Positions 55,247 through 64,000 of a DNA stretch of 64,000 nt are shown here, in pieces. The translations under genes were made by a program, and so were the position numbers. Numbering within the stretch: the stretch's first letter is position 1; each line of letters begins with the position of its first letter. The stretch spans positions 558,001 to 622,000 of the forward strand of contig JAOWBW010000428.1 of assembly GCA_026119855.1 (NCBI GenBank), given 5' to 3'. A model generated the notes under the pieces. That model worked only from the letters and a program-made list of their open reading frames with translations. It did no database searches and had not been told where the DNA came from. Source of the DNA: Campanula takesimana. Lineage: Eukaryota > Streptophyta > Magnoliopsida > Asterales > Campanulaceae.

Positions 55247-58200
55247 TTAACCATTGTAATCAATTATACCTAGTTCACCTCTGATGAATTCAAATCTTTT
55301 CTGATCTAAGGTCTTTGTCAGTATGTCTGCTCTTTGGAAATCGGTATGAACCTTAAGTAGCACGACATTTTCCTTTTCAACATGTTCCTTCAGAAAATGG
55401 TATTTGATGTCTATGTACTTGGTTTTGGAGTGCATGACTGGATTGTTTGATACTGAGATAGCAGATTGATTGTCATAGTAAATGGGACAAACTTGAGATG
55501 GAATTTCATAGTCAACCAACTGCTGCTTCATCCAAAGGATTTGTGAACAGCAACTGCCGGCAGCTATGTACTCAGCTTCAGTAGTGGAAGTGGAAATTGA
55601 TGCTTGCTTTTTACAGGACCAAGATACCAACCGATCACCAAGAAATTGGCAAGTTCCACTAGTACTTTTTCTGGTCACCCTACAAGCTGCAAAGTCTGCA
55701 TCTGAATAACCTATTAGATTAAAGATGAATCTCTAGCATGCCATAATCCAAGCTTAGCAGAACCACATAAATATTTAATAATGTGTTTTACAGCCTGTAA
55801 ATGGGATTCCCTAGGGTCAGCTTGAAACCTGGCACAAACACAAACAGCAAACATGATATCTGGCCTACTGGCAGTTAGATAGAGGAGTGAGCCAATCATA
55901 GCTCGGTAGACAGTCATATCTACTTTCTTACCTGACTCATCCTTATCTAAATGAATGTTAGTGCCCATCGGTGTGCTTTGAGAATGAGCATTGTCGAAGC
56001 CAAACTTGTTGATTAATTCTTTTGCATACTTGGCTTGACTGATGAATATTCCCTCATTGGTTTGCTTGACTTGAAGTCCAAGGAAATATGTTAATTCACA
56101 CATCATGCTCATCTCGAACTTGCTCTGCATTAGCTTCTCAAATCTCTTGCAAAGTGATTCATTAGTAGATCAAAAATGATATCATCAACATATATTTGAA
56201 CAAACAATGAATGACCCTTATGCTTAGCAACAAATAAAATAGTATCGATTTTACCTCGAGTGAAACCTAAGCCATCGCTAAGTAAAAACTTAGAAAGGGT
56301 TTCATACCATGCCCTTGGAGCTTGCTTCAAGCCATAGAGAGCTTTCTTCAATCGGTAGACATGATTAGGCTTCTTGGAGTCCTCAAAACCAGGTGGTTGT
56401 TCAACGTAAACGAGTTCTTGGAGTTCTCCATTCAAGAAGGAACTTTTCATGTCCATTTGATATAACTTGAATTCTTTGAAGGCAACATAGGCTAAGAAAA
56501 GTCTTATAGCTTCCAATCTTGCAACAGGAGTAAATGTCTCATCGTAGTCAATCCCTTCTTCTTGTCGGTAGCCTTTTGCAACTAACCTTGCTTTGTTTCT
56601 AGTGATATTCCCAGCTTTATTTAACTTGTTCCTATAGACCCATTTTGTACCAATAACTTGCTGAGAAGTTGGTCTTGGCGGTCTTGGCATAAGTTCCCAT
56701 ACATTGCATCTTTCAAACTGATTCAGTTCCTCTTGCATGGCTTCAACCCAACCAGGATCGGCAAGAGCTTCTTCATTCTTCTTTCGTTCTATGTTGGAAA
56801 CCATAGCAGATGAGAAGAGACTTTTCATCAAATGCCTTGCTAAGGTTCCTTGTCAGCCTGGGACCAAATACATCACCAATCACATTTTCTAATGGATGAT
56901 CACGAACTGCTCTAACTTCTTTTGGCACATCATGTCTTACTGACTCTTGTTGTAAATATTCTAGAGGAGGATCAAGGTCAGCAGATGGTGGAAAGGAAGA
57001 AGAGCTTTGAGTGAGAGGTGGATGAGCACTTGAGGGATTAGGTCTTATAACAGAAATTGGTTGAGGGCTGGATCTATCTTCAGGATGATCAGCAGAGTTT
57101 GCATCGGAAAATGGATTATGAAAGTTATCGGTATGATCATGTTCTGCCGATGATGGGAAATACTGAGTATCTGTTGGTTCTTCTACTGAAATGACTGGAT
57201 CAGCAACTGGTACTTGACCTGCAGGGTTGGAATCACTGGATTCACCTGTCTCATGAACACTAGAACCATTAGTACTATTTGGAGCCTTATCAGACTCTAA
57301 CAAATCAAATTCATCAAAGGTTACATGAACAGATTCAACAATTTTCAAAAGTTTCTTATTGAAAACTCGAAAGGCCTTACTGTGTTTAGCGTAACCAACA
57401 AAGATTCCTTCAACAGCTTTCTCATTAAATTTACCTCTGTGCTCTTTACCGTTGTAGAGCACGTAACATTTGCAGCCGAATATTTTGAAGAAGCCAATGT
57501 TAGGAATTCTGCCTCTCTAGAGTTCATAAGGAGTCTTGTTGTGGAATTTGTTGATTAGAGATCTGTTCTGAGTGAAGCAAGCGGTATTGATGGCTTCAGC
57601 CCAAAAGTATTTTGGCAGCCTGGCTTCAGCAATCATGGTCTTTCCGGATTCTATAAGAGTTCTTTTCTTTCTCTCAACGCGGCAGCTGAGAAATTGTGGT
57701 CTATGCCATGATCATCACAATACTGAGCAATACCATTGTTCTTGAATTCAGTGTTGTTGTCTGATCTCATACTGATGATATCGCTTACTTTCTGGGTCTG
57801 TAGTAGTCTGAATAACTTGGTAGCAACAGCATATGTGTCATCTTTGTGACTGAAGGTTTCTACCCAAGTATATCTAGAGAAATCATCTACAACAACCAAG
57901 GTGTATCTACTTCCCCCAATACTTGTTGTAATTGTGGGGCCAAATAGATCCATATGTAGCATTTGTAGGCATATAGAAGTTGACATGCAGGGCTTGCTTC
58001 GGAAGGATGACTTATATTGTTTTCCAAGCTGGCAGGCTTTGCATTTCTTTGCTTGATCAGCAGACACTTGAGGCAGACCGGTAACCAGTTTTGAACCGGA
58101 AAGCTTAGATAGGTATTTGAAGTTCAAGTGACTGAGTCTTTTGTGCCATAGCCATGAGTTCTCACTGATGTTCTTAGCTACAAAACAAACATTAGCAACA

Positions 58201-58382
58201 CCAATAATAGCACTTAAGTCTACTGCATAAATGTTACATTTTCTTTTGGCAGTGAGAAGAGTTACGTTGGAAGCAATGTCTTTCACATAGCAGCTGGAAG
58301 TAGTAAATATACATTGCATTCATTTATCATAGAATTGTGATACTGAAAGAAGGTTATGTTTCAGACCATCCACTAGAGGTAC
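55247..58382 (-). pseudogene. pol: Family B Pol, N-terminally deleted
   Basis: Starts inside the region before GAG-pre-integrase (WHKRLSHLN, CKACQLGK), then integrase, RT and RNase H to TAA at 55247. Lesions: a deletion of about 27 bases near 57680 that removes the integrase Glu box; TAG at 57518-57520 replacing Trp in ELWRG; a one-base deletion near 56170 just after YVDDIIF; a frame change near 56800 in the linker; another near 55700 before RNase H. RNase H (STTEAEYIAAGS) is otherwise readable. It preserves the segment that element 9409-16152 has lost to insertion. Confidence 0.9.
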
Positions 58383-58475
58383 CTTACAAAGGTTCTAATA
58401 AAATATGGGGATCCTACGTGTTAAACATGATTGGGATTAAGCAATTCTATGTCTTATACATATATTTGAACAACA
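58383..58475 (-). mobile_element. 5' LTR remnant, 93 bases
   Basis: Minus TGTTGTTCAA start at 58475 to GTACCT near 58383, matching the first 90 or so bases of the family B LTR. Pol sequence (CCACTAGAG) joins directly, so one deletion removed the rest. Confidence 0.85.
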
Positions 58476-59105
58476 ATTTAAACATGGAATGATAACTTTT
58501 AGTTGAGCATGGAACACATATACACATGATGGTACTGAAGTTTGAACATTTAGAACATATTTACATGAAGATTTACAACCTAGAACATGGATCACATGAA
58601 GAAGATGGGGATCTAGCCATTCTAATGGCTAGACCCCTAAACTAAGCATACAAACTTTTACATTTCTTACATTTACCACTTAAAAAATATGATTCTTACC
58701 TTCTTACCTAGTTTGGGGTAGGATTGTGCTTCCTTTGCTTCCAAGGGAAGGCTTTAGTTTGTTGTTGATATGCGGTTGTTGTGTAGAGTTGGTTTTGAAG
58801 TGTTTAGTTTGCTTGAGTTTGCTTGTTGTTTGGGAGTTGTTTGTGGTGGATTTGTGGTGGTTTAGTGGTGGTGGAGTAGTGGAGATGTGGTGGAGTAGTA
58901 GTGGTATAGTGGTGGAGATGTGGTGGGGCTATGAATGTAGCAAGAACACTTGAGAGAGTTTGAGAGATGGAATTGTGGTATCTTTTTGTGTGGAATTAGT
59001 GATTATTCCCCTTCCTCGGATGATAATGGGAGTGTATGGAGGAGGGAGGTAAGTTTTGTTGGACTAAAATTCCCCTGGAGGTCAGCTTTCTTCGTGATTA
59101 AGGCT

Positions 59106-59381
59106 TGGGCAAACTCCGTTTTCATCCATTGTACTTTACATGATGTTTCATTTTTACCATTATACTTTTTTTCTTCCAAAAATACCATTGTAGTTTGGAA
59201 AATGTATCATTTTAACCCCAAATCCGTGGCTAAATCCGCAACTAATCCGTGCTTCAATCCGCGATTTTGGGGTTAAAATGATACCTTTCCCAAAGTACAA
59301 TGGTATTTTTGAAAGAAAAAAAGTATAATGGTTAAAGTGAAACACACTTGAAAGAACAATGGATGAAAATGGAGTTTGACC
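59106..59381. mobile_element. MULE-type foldback MITE, 276 bases
   Basis: Flanked by a perfect 9-base duplication TTAAGGCTT (59097-59105, 59382-59390). Arms of about 118 bases starting GG(G/T)CAAACTCC(G/A)TTTTC face each other around a roughly 40-base centre with four TCCG(C/T) words. It encodes nothing. A 9-base duplication and long arms fit Mutator-like elements. Confidence 0.9.
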
Positions 59382-60074
59382 TTAAGGCTTTAGTGGAGGC
59401 AAGAGGGACACCAACATGTGTGGAAACCATGAAAAAAGCAATCTAGTGGAGCAGCATGGGACCAGCCGTATGGGGTTTAGCAAGCTGTACGGTGGAAATG
59501 GTTGTGCTGAGTCATTTTTTTTTTACCGCCACGTGTCGTCTCGCCATTAGACCTCCCAAATGACTCACCCTTTTGAAGCTCTCAGCATGTTGCCACGTTT
59601 GGGAAGCCATGCAAAGTTTATTTCCATTATTTCTGGCTCCGTTTTCTCATTCTGTGATAGCCCGAACTGCTCCGGTGTGTGTGCAACGGTGTCCCGATTG
59701 TTCTTGGACCAAACACGAAAGTTGCTCCTCATAATTTTATGGTCACAATGATATATCTATAACATGTTAACGAGTAAGGAAATCATAAATATAATTTTAA
59801 ATGCAAAGGATGTCCGGTAAAAGGCTCTTTTAGGGGTGCGGGGCCCGCCGTGGGGTCCCGACACTTGATTTTCGAAGAATACGCCTATTTGCTCAGTTTT
59901 GAGTCCTGGTCATGAATTCGGACTCATTTTCTTCATCCGGACTTGGTTTTTTCATCCGATGCATCGATAAGACAGTCGGTAGTCCCGAACCGCCCCATCT
60001 AGGGTTTTAGGTCGCTTATCGCGTTTAGACCAATTTAAGGTTTGGTTTAAGGGGTGCGAGATCGGGGTGTCTAC

Positions 60075-60824
60075 TTGTCATGACCTCATATTGCGAATAT
60101 GAAATATGACAAATGGATATTAAAACTATATTCCTTAACAGGAATATACTTTAGGATGTGTTTGATACAACCTAAAAGTTTTGATTGATCCATAAAATTC
60201 TAATAAAATATGCAAGTTGCAGAAATCCATGAGATGGATTGAAGCAAACTACTTGGAGTGAAATTTCATTTTGATGTAGTATTCAAAGAGTTTAAATTCA
60301 TCAAAGATGAGGCTTGTGATTACAATAAATTTAGTGGGAGCGTAATTTTATTCCTAGTCTAACATATGTGGTTGACATAAAATTCATTTTGAAAGAGTTT
60401 CTAAATGAAAGACTTGGACAAAGCCGCTTATACCCTTGGAATTTAGATTTATGGAGATAAATCTAAAACTTTGATTGGTTAAAGTCAAAGTACTAATATA
60501 GACAAGATAGTGAAAAGTTCACTATGCAAGACTCTTGGAGAGGTTACTTGCAAAAGTCTAATGGCATTAATCTTTGCAAGATTTAGTCTTATTGGAAGAC
60601 TAATGAGCAAGAGCACATGATTGGGATTCCATATGCTTCGGCAATAGGATCTATCATGTAAGCCATGTTAATGTACTAAGACCGGATGTCTCATATACTT
60701 AGAGTATGATGAGATAATACCAATCGGACTCTAGTGAAAGTCACTAGTAAAGAAACATCCTTATGTACTTGAGAAGAAACCAAAGGATGCATTCTTGATC
60801 TTTTGATGGAGTGAAGGATGATCT
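60075..60824 (+). pseudogene. Copia RT remnant (plus strand)
   Basis: Heavily decayed copia RT C-terminal half; clearest segment near 60610-60710 reads IPYASAIGSIM in one frame, the usual RT/RNase H joint, followed by DVSYT/EYDE-like remains. The N-terminal half of the element is missing beyond the G LTR edge. Confidence 0.65.
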
Positions 60825-62941
60825 TGTCGCGACCCCGGACCCCGCGGGCCCGAGACCGCGATCTGGACGTCGACTTAAAACCAAAACTGTGAAATACCCG
60901 AAGTTAAAAATTCCATTTGATACCAAAAGGTAGTGATCCAAAGTTTTACAAAACCAAGTTTGATAAAAATCAATTACAACTATCATAAACTTCCACAAGT
61001 TTATGCCCAACAAAATACAAATATACAATTCTTAGTGACGTCATTGTTTGGTACAACTATCCCAAAATGGTTACACATTTACATAATGTAAACCAACCTA
61101 TAACAACCTTCCCCAAAAAGAATGGATCCACACTCGACGTCCTCTTTCTCGTGATCAGCGAGACTAATCCTTAGCACCTGGGGGGGGTTAAGGAAAAACA
61201 AAGATAAAAGAAAAGGGGGTGAGATAAATCTCAATAAGTTACTAATGCAACTACATGACATGCTATGATGCAATAAGCAATAAGCAATAATAAATATCAC
61301 ATAGCACATAGAATTTATCACATACAGATAGCAGCGGAAATAAACACATAACAAAGGATATAGCCAAGGTTTTCCAAACCGAAAACATCCAAATAAAGGA
61401 TCGCTGCGCAGCTTCAATAATCAACAATCATCATCTTCATAATAGCATGAAAGCCAAAGAGAAAACCCCGTACCGGAACCAATAACCATAAAAGTGTCAC
61501 AAGGGACAAGGACCATGACACAAAGTCATGCCCGGTAGCTAGATACATTCACAGAGGAACGCTAACTTGACTTTTCCAAGGCCAATCTGGAAAAGGGGTA
61601 TAGTAAGGGCAAAACAATGGTCAACATTATAATGGACTTGGATTTGCCATTATAATCTTTCCCATCGCCCGATGCAACAAATAGGCCAGCTGGGCTTCCA
61701 AATAAATGCTAAGTAATAATAATTTAGCATGAATGAACAACTTAAGGTTCCAAAGTAGGGAACCAATCCAAATAAATTACCACAAAGGTAAATCAATCCG
61801 AACAACACATCAAGGATGAACCAACATTCCCAAAACGGTACTTAATCAAATTCCAGAACATATTTATTCACAAAAGAATCAAATCCAATTAATAAGGTAT
61901 TCCACGATGTTATCTTAAGTTAATTGGAAGAAATAAACTTAAACTATTTAGGCCCTAAGTCCTAAACCAAGCAAAAAGGTCAAATTCCTGGAACAGGGGG
62001 CGGGCGGGCGCCTGGGCATAGGCAGGCGCGCGCTTGAATTGGCAGAAGGTCAGGCGCTAGAAAAAGTGGGAGTAGGCGGGCCTGGGCAAGGGCAGGCGGG
62101 CGCCTGGTCTACGGGCTGGGAAGAATTCCCAGCTGGGTTCCTCAAATTTCCTAACCATTTCCTTACAAATTTCATAGCACTCAAAATCAATCCTCCCAAC
62201 AAGATTTCTAAGGTACCCAAACATCATTTAACTAAAAAGGGGATCTTAACAACACCCTTTATCAACCAAATTCAAGAATCAAAACCCACATTCAAGATTT
62301 CACCACTTTTAACCAAAAACTCAAATAAATTCCAAACAAATTCAAAACCCAACCAAACTTCAAATATAACACATTAAGCATTATCTAAACATGATATGAA
62401 CATTTTAGCATCAAAATGGGGGAAAAGTAACTTACTTGATAAATCTCAAAGTTGACGGAATTCAATTCTTTTTTGTTCTACGCGATCCTAACGACGATCT
62501 AAACAAGGTTCATGTTTTAAGAAATGAGAGATTATGAGAGGAAGATGAAGAAAATGAAGAGAGAAGATAGAGAAAGAAAAACTTACCAAAGCTAGTGAGA
62601 GAGGGAGGGAGTTGGCTGGAAGAGGGATGGAGAGAGTGAGGGAGAAGGTGAGGGAGGAGGTGAGGGAGGAGGGGGGAGTAGGGAAATTATTTCAAAATGT
62701 TGCACTTAGGGCCCCTCCCCTTCACTACTCAAAATAAACCACTTCCCACTAATAAATAAGACCCAACACTACCACACTAGCACAAATGACCCAAATAAAA
62801 TGCTAGGCATAATATTATAACACATAAATTGCACACATAATTATTTAAATAAATTATAATTTAAATAAATAAATAAGCAAATAATTAAATAATAATCATT
62901 TAATTACTAATAAAATAGAGCCTAGATTTCGGGTCGTGACA
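60825..62941 (-). mobile_element. Solo LTR, 2.1 kb, TSD GATCT
   Basis: Bounded by GATCT (60820-60824, 62942-62946). Ends TGTCGCGACCC (plus) and GGGTCGTGACA, a nearly perfect terminal inverted repeat; read on the minus strand it starts TGTCACGACCC, a common gypsy LTR start, so I favour minus orientation. No internal sequence remains. A GGCGGGCGCCTGG word cluster lies at 61997-62113. ORFs at 61079-61417 and 62039-62377 look incidental. A GA/GGGA-rich block lies at 62595-62680. Confidence 0.9.
61997..62113. repeat. GGCGGGCGCCTGG word cluster in the solo LTR
   Basis: GGGCGGGCGCCTGGGC, GGCAGGCGCGCGC, GTCAGGCGCTAG, GGCGGGCCTGGGC and GGCAGGCGGGCGCCTGG in 117 bases; GGCGCC is palindromic. Confidence 0.85.
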
Positions 62942-62946
62942 GATCT

Positions 62947-63008
62947 TGTAATAGTTACATAGATGCATTCTTACAAACCAACAAAGATAAATATTGCAGT
63001 ATAAATAC
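62947..63008 (+). pseudogene. Copia RNase H remnant, first part
   Basis: Reads YIDAFLQTNKDKY in one frame, the copia RNase H start, directly continuing the host element after the solo LTR and cut by a hAT-type MITE. Confidence 0.6.
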
Positions 63009-63016
63009 ATGTTTAT

Positions 63017-63336
63017 TAGGGATGACCAAACTGGCCCGGAACCGGGAAACCGGACCGGAACTGGACCGGAGAAGCCCGGAACCAGAGCAAACTGGCGAGT
63101 AAACCGGAACCGCCAGTCATCCGGGGCTGTTAATGTTCACATAAATGGAGAACCGGACCGGAAATCCCTTGTTTTTCAATAATTTTTAACTTCTTTATTC
63201 ATTATTGACTGGAACCGCACCGGAACCGGAACCATACCGGAACCGGATTGTGGTAACCAGAACCGGATCCGGGGTAAGCAAGGGCCGGTTAAAGTTCACC
63301 TATATGCCGAACCGGAACCGGAGATGGCCATCCCTA
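63017..63336. mobile_element. hAT-type MITE, 320 bases
   Basis: Perfect 8-base duplication ATGTTTAT (63009-63016, 63337-63344). Ends TAGGGATGACCA and, inverted, TAGGGATGGCCA. The interior is built of GGAACCGG/ACCGGACCGG words and has two related segments, GTTAATGTTCACATAAATGG and GTTAAAGTTCACCTATATGC. No coding capacity. Confidence 0.93.
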
Positions 63337-63344
63337 ATGTTTAT

Positions 63345-63748
63345 GTTTAATAATGGTGTTAGAAGAGTTCTAAATATACCATTACTATTCTACAAAAGGA
63401 TTGAGTATCTAGTAGCATGGAATGCAACTAGAAAATTGCTTGGATCAAGATACTAATTAGTAAACTAGAAATTGTTTCTAATGTAACTAATTTAATGGAC
63501 CTTTATTGTGTCAATAATTGTTATTGCACAATCCAAGGTGATAATGTCTTATCTAAACATATACTCAGACGTTTCTATCTTATTCGAGAAATTGTCAAAG
63601 ATGGGAGATGTCTAAATATGCAAAATACCTTATGATGATAACTAGGATAATCATCTTACATAAGCTCGCTTGCAATAATGATGGAGATCATAACTAAGCT
63701 CAATGGGTATTGGATACACGTTTATTGGGCCTAGTGCAAGTGGGAGAT
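63345..63748 (+). pseudogene. Copia RNase H end and polypurine tract
   Basis: RFYLIREIVKDGRCLN at about 63567-63620 is the usual end of copia RNase H. CAAGTGGGAGAT (63737-63748) is the polypurine tract before the LTR. Confidence 0.65.
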
Positions 63749-64000
63749 TGTTGGATATTATGCCCTAGGCCCTTGAGAAAGTCTTATGCGTTATATCATA
63801 ACTTCATTGTTATAGAGATAACAAACCCGATTATTATATCTTTTGCATGTATATTATAATAATACTTGTCCCTAGCACTTATAAGGGCTATCATGAGTTT
63901 AATGGATAATCATATGATGATTATGGTGCATAGGATGCAGATTAAACTTGTGGGTACTTGTTGGAGAACAAGGTACTGGATAGACCCATTATGAGATTTA
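63749..64000 (+). mobile_element. 3' LTR of the plus-strand copia element, cut by the window end
   Basis: Starts TGTTGGATATTATGCCCTAG after the polypurine tract. Shares GTCCCTAG-ACTT and AAGGTACTGGA landmarks with the LTR fragment at 25491. Confidence 0.85.

Larger units (their letters stand above)
48796..58475 (-). mobile_element. Second family B SIRE-like element, internally deleted
   Basis: Bounded by the 5-base duplication ATTTA (48791-48795, 58476-58480). Minus order: 93-base remnant of the 5' LTR, pol from GAG-pre-integrase onward, spacer with internal TATA, ORF3, polypurine tract, full 3' LTR. About 4-5 kb (most of the 5' LTR, PBS, gag, protease) is missing relative to 9409-16152. Target sequence on both sides is rich in AACATGG. 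Confidence 0.95.
47754..60074 (-). mobile_element. 5' LTR of element G, split by a SIRE insertion
   Basis: Minus sense: starts near 60074 with GTAGACACCCCGATC and ends at 47754 with GGGCTCTCACA. Removing the SIRE element and one ATTTA copy leaves about 2.6 kb, including a 276-base MITE. GTAGACACCCC is a common start of Tat/Ogre LTRs. The expected first TG is altered (plus strand reads CTACTTG). Left part 47754-48795, right part 58481-60074. 58481-59096 and 59391-60074 hold no gene; a TGG-rich stretch lies at 58850-58925 and paired words GCCGTATGG/GCTGTACGG at 59463-59492. Confidence 0.7.

Noticed and set aside
60825..62941. A DNA transposon, from the near-perfect inverted ends
   Set aside because: TG...CA ends, 5-base duplication and 2.1-kb length fit a solo LTR better; no transposase is present.

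Overview
This window is plant nuclear DNA made almost entirely of nested LTR retrotransposons. I see no convincing host gene, tRNA, rRNA or CRISPR array. The evidence for a flowering plant is threefold: SIRE/Maximus-type Ty1/copia elements primed by initiator tRNA-Met and carrying a third ORF, Ty3/gypsy elements of Tat/Ogre type, and MITEs of MULE and hAT type. I cannot name the species.

Layout. 1-9408 is most of a minus-strand SIRE-like element (family A), with part of ORF3, pol, gag, PBS and a 1.56-kb 5' LTR. It sits inside the pol of a second minus-strand SIRE-like element (family B, 9409-16152). That element sits in a decayed copia element (16153-about 20583). 20584-25490 is the 5' part of a plus-strand Tat/Ogre-like element, with LTR, PBS and a long leader carrying a 14-copy minisatellite. 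25491-25873 is a copia LTR fragment, followed by a 100-N gap. 25974-27979 is the 3' end and LTR of another element (D), inserted in ORF3 of a plus-strand family A' SIRE element (27980-30471). This A' element lies in the gag of a minus-strand Tat-like element (G).

G is also split by two further insertions. One is a complete 14.6-kb Tat-like element (C, 31792-46406, TSD GGTAC) in its gag. The other is an internally deleted family B SIRE element (48796-58475, TSD ATTTA) in its 5' LTR. The G LTR also holds a MULE-type MITE (59106-59381, 9-bp TSD). From about 60075 to the window end lies a decayed plus-strand copia element, split by a solo LTR (60825-62941, TSD GATCT) and a hAT-type MITE (63017-63336, 8-bp TSD).

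How the parts work together. SIRE-like elements supply Gag, then protease-integrase-RT-RNase H, then a separate ORF3 that looks intron-bearing and, in one copy, promoter-driven. Element C encodes Gag and protease but has lost most of RT, all RNase H and integrase, so it is non-autonomous. Between its pol remnant and 3' LTR it carries two antisense genes of host-protein type: an intron-containing plant mobile domain (PMD) gene and a DUF7745-like gene, both frameshifted.

The most unusual signal is short. Nearly every LTR family here carries its own cluster of a degenerate, GC-rich, often palindromic 7-16-base word, mostly upstream of its TATA box. In the SIRE families the same word, mostly in sense orientation, recurs in U5, UTRs and disordered coding linkers. 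Two close LTR relatives (A and A') carry different versions throughout. A second signal is a five-copy hairpin module (CCTACG...CGTAGTT) in element C with base changes that keep its stems paired.
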